From: Schizochytrium sp. CCTCC M209059
Lineage: Eukaryota > Sar > Bigyra > Thraustochytrida > Thraustochytriidae
NCBI GenBank assembly: GCA_000818945.1
Contig: KN805445.1
Location: 19,852-83,851, forward strand
Reading direction: 5' to 3'
DNA: 64,000 bases
The notes below the pieces were generated by a model. The model was given only the letters and a program-made list of their open reading frames with translations. It did no database searches and had not been told where the DNA came from. This document shows positions 19,504 to 29,680 of the stretch, one piece after another (the first letter of the stretch is position 1; each line of letters begins with the position of its first letter). The translations under genes and the position numbers were made by a program.

Positions 19504-22500
19504 ATGGACCCCAAACTCTGTGTCATCGTGAACAGAGCAGACTCTGACCTAGGTCCTCGCGGCCCCGAGCTCTGCAGACTCGTGAGCCAGCGCTGGCGGC
19601 AAGACTCCACCGTCGGCCTCGCCGACTTACCCAACGAGGATCACAGCGATGACGCGAGCGCCAAAAGGGACGCATCTTCGGAACACCACCACGGGGGAGA
19701 AGATGGCGGACTTAAAGGCGACGAGGGCGGAGATCATGGCGATCACAATCGTGACGACCACAATCACCACCACGAGGTACCTCGACACAAGATGCCATTC
19801 TACAAAGCACCTTACGCTCGGTACCAGTGGGGTGTACCGCGTCCCAATCGACATGTTGGCTCGTCACAACTCTTTTTTGACTTGCTCTACGTAGGCGTCA
19901 GTTTTCGCAGCGGCTCGCTCCTTGGCGAGGAGTTGACCTGGAAAAATGTCCTCATCTTTCTCGCTACCATCTTACTCATGTACGGTGCCTGGTTCTCCCG
20001 CCTCACCTTTGACGCAATGCTGCAATTTGATGACAATTGTCATCGCTTTCTCTTTGTAACCCAAGCGCTCTTGCTCGGACTCGCTGCGCATCAGCTCACC
20101 GAAGTGAGCGAATTAGAGGACTACAGCAATGGTCAGGCCCTCGGGTTTACAATCTGCATGCTCGCAAGCCATCTCCTTCAACTTGGCATCTGGCTCGAAC
20201 TTTGGATAACCGCCGACGATCAGCCAAATGCAAAGGCTTACGGGCGTATTGCAGCCAACATGGAATGTGTTCCTGTCTGTGTCATTCTCATCTCGCTCGC
20301 CATGATTCTCACCGAGCAGTCGCTGCTCGCCGTGGCCACCGTATGGCTTCTTACCTATATCGTCTCGCGTCTGGCCTGGACAGGCTTTGTGGTGTCCGGA
20401 AGCTTGTCCAAGGCCAATAGCATCCCGTGGGACGTGGGCTTTTGCATTCTTCGCTTCGGGCAGTTTACCATGCTTATGCTGGGCGAAGGTGTTCTGCAAA
20501 TCATCATCTTCTCCGGCAATGACCATGGCGCGGACATTCCCGTGCTCACGGCCGACTGGATTGCCCTCTTTTTCCTCTGCTACGCGCTCATGGGTATTCT
20601 GCAGCTTTTGCATTTCACAACCTTGCCTTTCAACGAGAATGACCACATTCTTCTCCGCGGCCCCGTCTCTGTGGCGACCATGTGGATTGAGCTTTTTGCG
20701 CTCTACTCTTGCGCGCTCGTTGCTTGCGGCGTGGCGCTGAAAAAGATGCTTTACTTGCACAACAAGCTCTATCCTGACGTTTCATACGGGAACGAGGACT
20801 ATGAAGAGGCCAAGTACGAGGCAAAAAAGTATTCGGCCAAACGGGACAAGTACTATTTTTTTCTCGCCGCTGCGCTGGCGTGCGCGACCTTCCTTTTGGC
20901 AGTTCAGCAACTCCTTCAGGTCAACGTTTTGGAGGAGCTCGGCATTCGCTTTTCCTCCCAAGATGAAGATGTGAAATCCTCGATCAAACAATCACTGCCC
21001 GACAAGAGTAGTGACGACGACCAAGGTGAAGAAGGCAGTAAAAAGGCCTCCTTGCGCTCTTCGCCATTACCGCCGAGCCAACGGCGCCGGGGAAGTCGTC
21101 GGAACCGCATGTACTTTGCGCAAGGTCACGAGCGCAAAAGAGTTTGGTTTGCACGTCTCGTCCTGGTCCCGTGCACGTTTTTCCCTCTTGGTGCTGCGGG
21201 CTTTGATCCTGTGTACGTGATTCTTATTGCAGACGTGCTGCTCCTGGCGCTCCTGAGCTTTGACATATTCCGCGGCAAATTTAAGCGCAAGCGAAAACTC
21301 AATCGCACCGTGGCTGCAATTATTGCGATCGCCAAGCTCAAGAGATTTGTGCGTCTGCGACGCGAGCAACGCGAACGTTTGCAGCAGGAGTGCATGGAGC
21401 GCGCTCGCCTGTTAGCCAATGAACAAGACAGCGAAAAGGGCAGAGGGAGCCCGGAAGAAGACTGCTCCGTGGATCATCTCGAAATCTTCGCCGAGGAAGA
21501 AGTCCATCTTCACGGCCATGGGGATAATAAAGCCGATTCAGGCCAACGAAAGGGTCGGGGTAGAAGTAATAGCGAGTCGTCTACGGGCTCGCGTTCGCGG
21601 CGACAGAGCTTTGTGGACGGTGTCCTCAAAACGGCTAGCGTTGCAAGCGGACCCGTTCGATTGGCGCATCAAATGTCCTCGCATCGAAACCATCGCGCCA
21701 AAAATTATGTTCGCATTCCAGCCTTGTCGACCCGCAAGGCTATCATGCGGCAGCTCAGGGCAACCATGCGCGAAACCGCTTTTTACCGCCCGTACGTTCC
21801 GCGCGTCGATTGGCAGCACTTGCACTCTTCGCATGAAATGGAGTGGCAAAACCTCTTTTATGACCTCGTCGTTGTCGCGCTGGCGTATCGCTTGAACCAA
21901 GTCGAGTTCAGCGACCTGGAAAACTTTGAGTTCTCCACTCTCGTTCTCTATGTGTTCGAGGCCTCTGCCGTCCTTGATTGCTGGAATCAGCGTAACATTC
22001 TGCAGTCGCGCTTTCTTTCCGAGGATGTCTTTCACCGCGCTGTGGGTCTCTTCCAATTCGGTCTTGTAGCCTTTCTCTCGAGCGAGGTCATCGTCAGCAG
22101 TCAGATTCGCGCAGACACGGAGCGATTTACCGACTATCTTTACTCATTTGCGACGGCCAAGCTCCTCTATGAGCTGACGACGGTCATGCAAGCTTTTGAG
22201 CTCTACTTTACCTTTCGCAATCGGAATGCGCCCGCCGAAGGTTCTGCCCGCCGCTACATTTACCATTACAGTATCAATGTGGCACTCTTGGTTTGCAGTT
22301 TTTTCTGCATTGCCTTCGAAGCCAACGTTTTACTGACCGTCTTCTTGTGGGGCGCCGGCCACTACATCACTCTCCTTCTCGTCTTTGTGGAGTCGTCAAC
22401 GGGCTGCGTCACAAAGAAAAACTCGCTCCCCGTTGACGTGGGCTTTTTGTCCCATCGCGAAAGCGAGCTGGGCCTCATCATGATTGGAGAGGGCCTTCTC

Positions 22501-23247
22501 AGCATCATCAATGCCGACGTGACGCAAGCGGTCGAGCACTACGTCAACTTTGTTCTTGGCTACGCCGTTATTGCCGCGACCAAGGTCAACTACTTTTTTG
22601 TTCAGCGTTTTAACCCGCCTGAACTGGCAAGTCGAAAGTCACGTTTGCGCGGCATCGCTGTGGCTTGGTTTCTGCCCATCTTCATGGTTGCGCTCAGCGC
22701 CGTCGGCGGCATTGCCGTTTGGACCTACGTCGAGGACTCTGACTTTGGCGCCCCCGTTGCCGACGAGTACATCTTTCGCGCCCTCCCATTGTCTGTAGTT
22801 GCAGGCCTGCTCTGCTTCTTTGACTTTATGCACGAAGGCCCGACAGAATTGGTATACATGAAGTGCGCTCCAGGCGCGCTTTCTCTCGTGTATCTGGCCA
22901 AATTGATTGCCATTGGCGGCTTTTGGCTCGAGATCTACGTTCATGTACCCTCGAGCGCAACCTTGGGCCTCTTCCTTGTCGATCTTGCTTTGCTTTTCGT
23001 CGCACATGCGGCACATGTTGAGGTAAGGGCACGCGTCGCTGCGACCATTCACATTACTCGGACCCAAACTTTGCGACCTGATGTGGAGACGGGCGCCGCT
23101 CCATCTGCGCAGGAGGATGAATCGCCTACGATCACTCTTGCGGGTGAGGAGGGACCACAGCTCTGCGAGGATGACAATGATGTTGTTGAAGACACCTATG
23201 AAGACGTCATTCCAGAAAATCGTGGCCGGGAAATTGCACTCGGCTAA
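19504..23247 (+). CDS. Membrane protein with two LtrA (low temperature requirement A) domains
   Basis: A 1247-residue protein from an ATG. After a His/Asp-rich N-terminus comes a first LtrA-like module (about residues 115-480) with the diagnostic SSQLFFDLLYVG segment and many membrane helices, then a charged linker (about 490-740) with basic and Ser-rich patches, then a second module (about 770-1190) with WQNLFYDLVVVALAYRLNQ. Both modules also share a W/S-D-V-GF motif (IPWDVGFCILR and LPVDVGFLSHR) and a GEG motif (LMLGEGVLQII and IMIGEGLLSII). LtrA proteins occur in bacteria and protists; their function is not established. The C-terminus is acidic. Confidence 0.75.
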   Translation: MDPKLCVIVNRADSDLGPRGPELCRLVSQRWRQDSTVGLADLPNEDHSDDASAKRDASSEHHHGGEDGGLKGDEGGDHGDHNRDDHNHHHEVPRHKMPFYKAPYARYQWGVPRPNRHVGSSQLFFDLLYVGVSFRSGSLLGEELTWKNVLIFLATILLMYGAWFSRLTFDAMLQFDDNCHRFLFVTQALLLGLAAHQLTEVSELEDYSNGQALGFTICMLASHLLQLGIWLELWITADDQPNAKAYGRIAANMECVPVCVILISLAMILTEQSLLAVATVWLLTYIVSRLAWTGFVVSGSLSKANSIPWDVGFCILRFGQFTMLMLGEGVLQIIIFSGNDHGADIPVLTADWIALFFLCYALMGILQLLHFTTLPFNENDHILLRGPVSVATMWIELFALYSCALVACGVALKKMLYLHNKLYPDVSYGNEDYEEAKYEAKKYSAKRDKYYFFLAAALACATFLLAVQQLLQVNVLEELGIRFSSQDEDVKSSIKQSLPDKSSDDDQGEEGSKKASLRSSPLPPSQRRRGSRRNRMYFAQGHERKRVWFARLVLVPCTFFPLGAAGFDPVYVILIADVLLLALLSFDIFRGKFKRKRKLNRTVAAIIAIAKLKRFVRLRREQRERLQQECMERARLLANEQDSEKGRGSPEEDCSVDHLEIFAEEEVHLHGHGDNKADSGQRKGRGRSNSESSTGSRSRRQSFVDGVLKTASVASGPVRLAHQMSSHRNHRAKNYVRIPALSTRKAIMRQLRATMRETAFYRPYVPRVDWQHLHSSHEMEWQNLFYDLVVVALAYRLNQVEFSDLENFEFSTLVLYVFEASAVLDCWNQRNILQSRFLSEDVFHRAVGLFQFGLVAFLSSEVIVSSQIRADTERFTDYLYSFATAKLLYELTTVMQAFELYFTFRNRNAPAEGSARRYIYHYSINVALLVCSFFCIAFEANVLLTVFLWGAGHYITLLLVFVESSTGCVTKKNSLPVDVGFLSHRESELGLIMIGEGLLSIINADVTQAVEHYVNFVLGYAVIAATKVNYFFVQRFNPPELASRKSRLRGIAVAWFLPIFMVALSAVGGIAVWTYVEDSDFGAPVADEYIFRALPLSVVAGLLCFFDFMHEGPTELVYMKCAPGALSLVYLAKLIAIGGFWLEIYVHVPSSATLGLFLVDLALLFVAHAAHVEVRARVAATIHITRTQTLRPDVETGAAPSAQEDESPTITLAGEEGPQLCEDDNDVVEDTYEDVIPENRGREIALG

Positions 23248-23839
23248 AAGGCTGAACGAAGACTATACTCACCCTTCATGTCACGCAGTCAAAAGAAGCA
23301 AACCTTCACCAAGTGAAAATGTCGAACCTTCGTTAGTCTCGGACGAGAGTTTGGGCGGAATGCTACAAGCTTCTTTACCTACCTAACTAATCCGATCCGC
23401 ATGAATAACTCGCTATTCTTACATGGTTAGTAATTTTTGCGAACACAGAAATGATCTAAACTTTTCTCTTTTTTTTTAAGCATACGAAGAACATGTGAGG
23501 AGAAGCACGTGGAAGCAAACTTCAAGAAAACAAGAGCAGCTGTGCGTGAAAATGGAGACCGCACTCAAACAAAAAAGCACAACTATAATTCTTTGACGAC
23601 ATTCAAATCGCAGGAGAGAAGCAGCATGCGTAAACAAACGTCATGAAAGGAAGTGCAACTGTGCGTGAGGATGGAATTCATGCTCCCTAAAAAGCACGTG
23701 GTATTCGAAACGCAGGAGAGAAGCAAAATGCGCAAGCAAACGTTGTGAAAGGAAATGCAACTGAGCGTGTTAGTTAATGGCACGTTGGTATAGATCCTGG
23801 ACGACAGCTCTTCCGCACGAACTTTTTTCCTTTTCATTT
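23248..23839. other. Intergenic spacer, convergent 3' ends
   Basis: 3' space between the LtrA-like gene and the WD40 gene, AT-rich, with a poly-T run near 23468 and three imperfect copies of a 100-115 bp repeat. No gene was seen. Confidence 0.5.
23495..23775. repeat. Three imperfect tandem copies of a ~100-115 bp unit
   Basis: Units start near 23495, 23611 and 23712 with a GGAGARAAGC core and share GCAACTGTGCGTG-like and AAAAAGCAC blocks. They are diverged from each other, so the expansion is old. Confidence 0.7.
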
Positions 23840-26299
23840 TTATAGAGCAATTACCTGGAGCTTGCCGGTCGACGTGCCAATCACAATATATGACGCGTCA
23901 GGAGCAAACAAGAGACGCGTAATTCCACGATTCTGCACATGGATGCGACGCAAGAGTGCATAATTGTGCATTGCATGAATATGGACGGTATTGTCAAAAT
24001 ATGCGAGCGCGAAAAAGCGACCATCATTCGAGATAGCAACGGTGATGGCCCAAGTTGAAGAGGTAGCGCTCATGATGCTCTTGAGCAACTCAAAGGTGCT
24101 CAAGTCAACGATTTGCTGCGAGCCATCTTTGGAAGCGGTCACGAGCAAGGCGGACCGCTGACGTCGCACCAGGACCTCCATGCTCACAATAACATCCGAA
24201 TGCAAGTCGGTGAAAACGTGCATGGGCCGAAGAGCAAGCTCTTGCTCCTCGCATACCTGGCGCTCCGCCCGCTCCTCGAGGTCATCAAACTTGGGTGCGT
24301 ACGGTGCCATGAGCGGCGAAGAGTTCTTTGCAGCACTAACTGATCGCGACGATCCCGCTCGCCTTGTCGACGCCCTGTCACGCCTCTTCAATGGCGAACC
24401 TTCTGCATGATCTGCAGAACGAATTCGCCAGAGGGCCACTCGGCCGTCGAGTCCACCCGAGACGAATCCTGCGTCCTCGGGAAGAAATCGAACCACCTTG
24501 ACCCAGGTTCCCTCGCGATGACCACGGTACACGCGATAGCAAGCACCTGTCTCGGTGGACCACAGTCGTACCGTTCCATCCATGCTTGCGGAGAGAATAA
24601 GCTTTCCATTTGCGCTAAGGTCCCCATCCAAGATCGAGTCCGAGTGCCCGATAAGCGTGCACGTGCAACGGCCTGTTCGACTGTCCCATACCTTGAGGGA
24701 CATGTCAAATGAGGCACTAACGATGAGCTTGTCGTCTGGTGAAAAGGCGCACCACGAAACAATCGAAGTATGACCCGCAAAGAAACCCATGCATGCCCCC
24801 GTTCGAATGTCCCAGATGCGCATGGCGCAGTCGTCGCCAGCAGTGAGAAGAATGTTCGGGTCCAGATGGCTTCGCGTGATGCAGCGCACAGCTGCATAAT
24901 GAATGGGAATTGTCCACGGAAATACGTGCACGTCTAGGCCTTCGAGGATCTTGTCAATGATGCGTAGCTTGCGAATCTGACGATGCATCGAGCGATTGGC
25001 GCCTTGTTCGTGCGAGAGTCCACGCAGGGACAGATTCATCATGTTAAAGTGCACCAAATCAGCTTCGAAGCCAAGCGTCTTCTCCATGAGCGGGAGGCTG
25101 GCGCCAATGAAATGTGAGGCTAGCACATGGCCGTGCGCAATAAAGTCTGCCATGATGTCGCTTTGCCGAAGAGCCTCGGCAAGTCCAAGGCCCGTCGTTA
25201 GCAAAATGGCACAAAGCGAGTACATGTCGATGAGAAGCTCGTTTTGCAGAAACGCCATGCAGCGCTTGCGCAGGTAGCTCAAAATGCGGTCCTCGGCAGT
25301 GCCAAAGAGGGCCTCAATGGAGTACCTGCGATTGAGGCGCGCCTCGGGCTTGGACTGCGCCCCCCGCGCCTTCATATTGCCAGCCACCGCGTACTGCTGC
25401 GCTTGGTCAATAATTTTGACGAGGCCAGGCCTTTGTTCGTGTTCTGTGCCAGGAATTTGCGCTCGTTGCGTGCATCGGGCAAGCCCATCAAATTCCCGCG
25501 GATGGCTAGCGTTGACTTCGTTTTGATCTTTTGCGTCTTGCAAAGCAAGTAACTGGCGCGCCTCTTCGACGCTTCGGAGAATTGAACGTTTGCGAAGATT
25601 AGATTGCACGGGAACATGACGGTGACTTACCAGAGCTTCCTCTACTTCGCTTTCAAGCACCTGGTATGCTTCTGGATCAATGCAGGGCACAAGTAATTTA
25701 GGTTTGATACCGCCCAACTCATTCATGGCATCTTTGCGTTCGTTAAACGTTTCCAGATTCGCCATGCACGGTCGGATCGCGGTAAATGCATTCTGGTAAA
25801 GGGTTGACACACTTTGCAAGAGTGCAATGCCATTTAAATAGGCATCATGTTCGCGATCTTTCACCGCGGACTGCAGCTGTACCTTTGGATCGCGTGCAAA
25901 AGCGTCCATCCAATGTTCGAGATTTGTGCGCATCATGTTCATCTCATCCAAGAGGGCGCGCGAGGTACTTTGTAGCCTGGTTGGGTGATCGACTGCAGAC
26001 CAAGCTTCTTCGCAAAGAACGCACCGACGCAGGGCCTTCAACAGCGCATTTGTGTCCTCGTTTGCAGTTTGTGTCGCTTCGCTTGATGATTGACCGGGCT
26101 CTTTTCCTTTTTCCTCTTCATCGCTTGGTGCCTCTGACCCATTTTTTCCTTCAGCAATTCCGTAGAGTTTTTGATAAATGCGACACGTGTGATTCATTGC
26201 GGGCAGTCGCTCGCATAATTCCAGCGGTGTTTCAAGGAGGCGCACGAACTCGTGTCCCCCGGGCCTTGCGCGCTTCAAGTTGTTGTGTGGAGGCGCCAT
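23840..26299 (-). CDS. WD40-repeat protein
   Basis: An 819-residue protein from the ATG at 26299; an upstream in-frame TTG is ignored. The N-terminal 480 residues are mostly helical, with acidic and Gln-rich parts, and match nothing I recognise. The C-terminal 340 residues form a beta-propeller: clear repeats include DDCAMRIWDIRTG, FDMSLKVWDSRTG, MDGTVRLWSTETG and LDGRVALWRI, then less regular blades. Such proteins act as scaffolds; the helical N-terminus may oligomerise. It is divergent from the next gene with a 286-bp spacer. Confidence 0.8.
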   Translation of the reverse strand: MAPPHNNLKRARPGGHEFVRLLETPLELCERLPAMNHTCRIYQKLYGIAEGKNGSEAPSDEEEKGKEPGQSSSEATQTANEDTNALLKALRRCVLCEEAWSAVDHPTRLQSTSRALLDEMNMMRTNLEHWMDAFARDPKVQLQSAVKDREHDAYLNGIALLQSVSTLYQNAFTAIRPCMANLETFNERKDAMNELGGIKPKLLVPCIDPEAYQVLESEVEEALVSHRHVPVQSNLRKRSILRSVEEARQLLALQDAKDQNEVNASHPREFDGLARCTQRAQIPGTEHEQRPGLVKIIDQAQQYAVAGNMKARGAQSKPEARLNRRYSIEALFGTAEDRILSYLRKRCMAFLQNELLIDMYSLCAILLTTGLGLAEALRQSDIMADFIAHGHVLASHFIGASLPLMEKTLGFEADLVHFNMMNLSLRGLSHEQGANRSMHRQIRKLRIIDKILEGLDVHVFPWTIPIHYAAVRCITRSHLDPNILLTAGDDCAMRIWDIRTGACMGFFAGHTSIVSWCAFSPDDKLIVSASFDMSLKVWDSRTGRCTCTLIGHSDSILDGDLSANGKLILSASMDGTVRLWSTETGACYRVYRGHREGTWVKVVRFLPEDAGFVSGGLDGRVALWRIRSADHAEGSPLKRRDRASTRRAGSSRSVSAAKNSSPLMAPYAPKFDDLEERAERQVCEEQELALRPMHVFTDLHSDVIVSMEVLVRRQRSALLVTASKDGSQQIVDLSTFELLKSIMSATSSTWAITVAISNDGRFFALAYFDNTVHIHAMHNYALLRRIHVQNRGITRLLFAPDASYIVIGTSTGKLQVIAL

Positions 26300-26585
26300 G
26301 CTTTGTTCACGTGATGTCCTACACGGTGCACGAGGTCCACGTACAAGCGCAACGAGCGCGACTGGCCGCGTTCTTAGTGCTTGGCACAACTCAGCTGTGT
26401 CTTTGCTGGGGCAACTTCGCGGGCGAAAAGTGTCCCTTTCATCACGAGAGCCCTCTTGTACCACAGAGCATTGGCGCTTCAACGGTTCTTTTTTTCCATT
26501 CCATCCTTCGTGGTGAACGACCGACCGAACGATTGGAGAAACGAAGCAAGCCCGGTTTGTAAATCAAGAGCACGCGGCCTTTGCC

Positions 26586-27455
26586 ATGGCGGACTGCGGC
26601 GACGATAGTGACAGCCAGTTGGCTGCCACCGGCGCCTTGGTGGTGGGTCTGGCAGCTACGATAAGTGAAAGGGGCCATCGGGAAAGGACGCTCGAGGCTC
26701 TTGAGGTCGCGGCAGACCTCTTGTACAGCGAATCAAGCTCTTGTGAGGACCGCGAAGACACGCTCGAGGAAAAGAGTAAAATGGACTGTCGTGATGAAGC
26801 ACGGCACGGACGCTTTCAAGAATCGGCGACGGCGAAAAGTGTCGAATCACGATGCAGACACATGCGAATAGGTCCTGATGCTTTTACAGATTTACAAGAG
26901 CTCTACGCGTGCGTTTTGCTGGGTTTCGCTTGGAAAGATTTCGTAGAGGTATCTTTGAAGGTGCAGACGGCTGATTCAGAAGAAAGTTTTGTGCAGCTCG
27001 CCATGGACAGCGACATTGCAGATGCTCGCAGGAGCCACTTGATTTGCCATGCCTCGGAAGGATTTTTCCTCCCTGTTCAAGATGAGATTTCTCCCGTCTT
27101 TGACGACAGCGGCCGCGTCCCTGGTGGGTGGGTTGGAACGAGTGGCCAGCTTCTTGCCGAGCTGGCGGCCCTGAGCCCAGTGTTGGACATTGCGCTCCGA
27201 CCTCTTCGTGGCGCTGTTCGTCGAGGCGGCGGCTTTGATGTGAGCGAGGATGCGCTCGCCAGGCTTCGCAAATGTACATCGTTTTTGCAGAATCAAGCTC
27301 CAAGGAGCTCCGATGCAAGCTTTCGAGATCAGGAGACACGATTACGGAACTCTGTCTTGCACACGTGGTTCGTGCTCTTCGAAGGTGCAAGGCTCTCGCA
27401 AGAGACCGGCTCTGCATTAATATTACATGTCCCACCTCATCAAGGTCTTGCATAA
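26586..27455 (+). CDS. Hypothetical protein
   Basis: A 289-residue protein from an ATG shortly after the divergent promoter. It is acidic in the first third, with no signal peptide or membrane segment. The central part (about residues 100-260) has helix-like periodicity, including DLQELYACVLLGFAWKDF and a Gly-rich GRVPGGWVGTSGQ. I do not recognise the family. The long open frame with coding-like composition argues that it is a real gene. Confidence 0.55.
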   Translation: MADCGDDSDSQLAATGALVVGLAATISERGHRERTLEALEVAADLLYSESSSCEDREDTLEEKSKMDCRDEARHGRFQESATAKSVESRCRHMRIGPDAFTDLQELYACVLLGFAWKDFVEVSLKVQTADSEESFVQLAMDSDIADARRSHLICHASEGFFLPVQDEISPVFDDSGRVPGGWVGTSGQLLAELAALSPVLDIALRPLRGAVRRGGGFDVSEDALARLRKCTSFLQNQAPRSSDASFRDQETRLRNSVLHTWFVLFEGARLSQETGSALILHVPPHQGLA

Positions 27456-27913
27456 ATGGGAAAAAAAGAAAGAAAGAAAGGCCTGGAATGTCGTGTTAAT
27501 TGATGCCTGGACGATGGATTCAGGGCCTTTGTAGCGGCAAGTTTATATCGACGACAAGCTGAAGGTGAAGAACACAGTTTAATTTGCGTTGCACTTTTGA
27601 GCAAAGTTGTGATGCGTTTGCGAGCTCGCTTTCGTGAGAACAAGAGAAAAGGACGACCAAAGCAGAATGGAGTACAGTCTCTCATGCTTGCTTGCCTTGC
27701 TCTCAACCGGAGGAAGACGAGCTGAGGAGGTTCCCACTCATAAACAGCGCCAGAAATAACGTTTTCGATTCTTTGAGATCGTTGATTGAAAAGCTGCGGC
27801 GCTCAACCACCAAAATAAAACAAAACAAAATATCCGCGACGGCGCGCGCGGGGTGAGGCGATACGATCGGGACGTAGAGGCGGGCGCCTGGAGGGCAGGC
27901 CGCTCGCGCGACG
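27456..27913. promoter_or_regulatory. Spacer and probable RAE1 promoter
   Basis: 458 bases between two same-strand genes: 3' end of the hypothetical gene (AAAG repeats at 27464-27480) and the RAE1 5' region, which turns GC-rich (CGGCGCGCGCGG near 27840). No clear core element. Confidence 0.4.
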
Positions 27914-29272
27914 ATGTCGTTCGGGACTTCGTTCGGGTCGTCGCCCTTTGGCGGCGCTGGGAGCGGCGGCGGCTTCGGCGCCAGCAACAATGGCGGGAGC
28001 GGCGGCTTCTCGTTTGGCGGCGGTAACACGGGCGGCAACACGGGCGGCGGGGGCTTTGGCCAGCCTGCAGCAAACGGAGGAGGAGGCTTCATGCAGCAGT
28101 CGCAACCGCAGCAGATGCAGGGAAATCAGGGCGGAAACCCCGCTGGTGGGCTGCCATTTGGCATGGTCATGAGTGAGAACAACGACTACGAGATCCCCCG
28201 CGACCAGAACTCGGCGCAGGACTCCTTTTCGAGCGTAGCGTGGTCTCCCGTGCAAGGATCAAACTTGCTGATTGCCGGCTCTTGGGACGGCAAAGTCCGA
28301 TGCTACGAGGTGCAAGATAACGGCCACCAACTCCAGGCGCAGCTGCAGGCAAGTGTTGACTGCGGCGCGCCTGTGTTGGATGTGTGTTTCAAGCACGATG
28401 GCACTGGCTGCTTCGCTGCGACCGCTGGAAACATGGCTAAAATGTGGACCTTTTCCAGCAGCGGGCAGCAAACTGCGCAAGACGTCGGCAAGCACGATGC
28501 GCCGATTCGTGCTATTCGTTGGATTCAGGAGTCAAACCTCTTGGCCACGGCCGGCTGGGATAACAAGCTCCGGTACTGGGATCTGCGCTCGTCGCAGCCT
28601 GTGCTGGATCTTCAGCTCCCGGGACGGTGCGACTGCATGGACATTAAATTCCCGTACGCTGTAGTTGCGACGGGTGGCACGGAGGACGAACGCCAAGTGA
28701 TTATTTACAATCTTCAGAACAACCCACGCGTTCCAGAGCGCGTCATGAACGAGCAGCCGCCAAGCAATACTGCCCTGGCGAACAATCGGCCTGCACAAAC
28801 CAAGCCGCTCAAGCGCCAGTACCGCACCGTTGTCATATTTCCGAACGGGGGTGGTTTTGCCGTCGCGAGTATTGAGGGACGTTGTTCAATTCAGTACTTT
28901 CAAAGTCATCGGCTGAAAGACAACTTTGCGTTCAAGTGCCATCGCGACAAGAACAACAAGCAGATTTTTTCAGTCAACGAAATTGCCATTCACCAGCAGT
29001 TCGGTACCTTTGCTACCGTAGGAAATGATGGCATGTGGAACTTTTGGGACAAGGATTCGAAGCAGCGTCTCAAGGCCGGCCAGCCCGTCAAGATGCAGAC
29101 CGGCGATGTTGTGCCTATCGTTGCGTGCGCTTTCAATACAGCAGGGAACCTTTTCGCATACGCTGTTTCATACGATTGGAGCAAGGGCGCCCAAGGCTGC
29201 CCCAATGCGAATGTCTCGACCATCATGATCCATCGGACCACGGAGAATGAGATTAAGCCAAAAACTCGCTAA
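27914..29272 (+). CDS. RAE1: mRNA export factor RAE1/Gle2
   Basis: A 452-residue WD40 protein that binds nucleoporin NUP98 and serves mRNA export. The propeller (about residues 95-440) shows the RAE1-specific blocks: SWDGKVRCYEV, NMAKMWTF, LATAGWDNKLRYWDLR, PLKRQYRTVVIFPNGGGFAVASIEGR, NFAFKCHRDKNN and FAYAVSYDWSKG. The first 80 residues are Gly/Asn/Gln-rich with repeated FG, SFG and GFG units, like FG nucleoporins, and longer than the N-terminus of animal RAE1. The ATG at 27914 begins exactly with this FG tail. Confidence 0.95.
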   Translation: MSFGTSFGSSPFGGAGSGGGFGASNNGGSGGFSFGGGNTGGNTGGGGFGQPAANGGGGFMQQSQPQQMQGNQGGNPAGGLPFGMVMSENNDYEIPRDQNSAQDSFSSVAWSPVQGSNLLIAGSWDGKVRCYEVQDNGHQLQAQLQASVDCGAPVLDVCFKHDGTGCFAATAGNMAKMWTFSSSGQQTAQDVGKHDAPIRAIRWIQESNLLATAGWDNKLRYWDLRSSQPVLDLQLPGRCDCMDIKFPYAVVATGGTEDERQVIIYNLQNNPRVPERVMNEQPPSNTALANNRPAQTKPLKRQYRTVVIFPNGGGFAVASIEGRCSIQYFQSHRLKDNFAFKCHRDKNNKQIFSVNEIAIHQQFGTFATVGNDGMWNFWDKDSKQRLKAGQPVKMQTGDVVPIVACAFNTAGNLFAYAVSYDWSKGAQGCPNANVSTIMIHRTTENEIKPKTR

Positions 29273-29680
29273 TTTTTCAAGATTCCCTGTCCCCCCTCCC
29301 CCACCCAAAAAACCAAAACAAAGAAGGAAGTGTGAAGCTTCAGGTCTTGCACATTGTGCGCGGGACATTCGATCTCAGCTAGAGGTAGTCTTTTGCTTGA
29401 TCCGTAGGAAAAGTAAAGTTGTAACCGGATAAAAAAGAAAGAAAAGAAAAGAAAAGGTTGATTCGCCACGTACGCATCATGCGCTGCACAAAGGAAAAGA
29501 AGGAAGAAAAACGATAACGGTCCCTCTGCTGTGTCACTGTACACTATCACTTGTATTCGTGTATGCAAAGCGAGCCGACTTTCTCAATGACTCAGGAGGG
29601 ACAAAAGAAAAACTGCTTGGCTTAACACCGACATGGAAGAAAACCTATGAAAGATCTTTCGGATCAGATTCACAAAACTC
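29273..29680. other. Intergenic spacer, convergent 3' ends
   Basis: 3' space between RAE1 and the tyrosinase-matrixin gene. A-rich, with AAAAG repeats at 29430-29456. No gene was seen. Confidence 0.5.
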
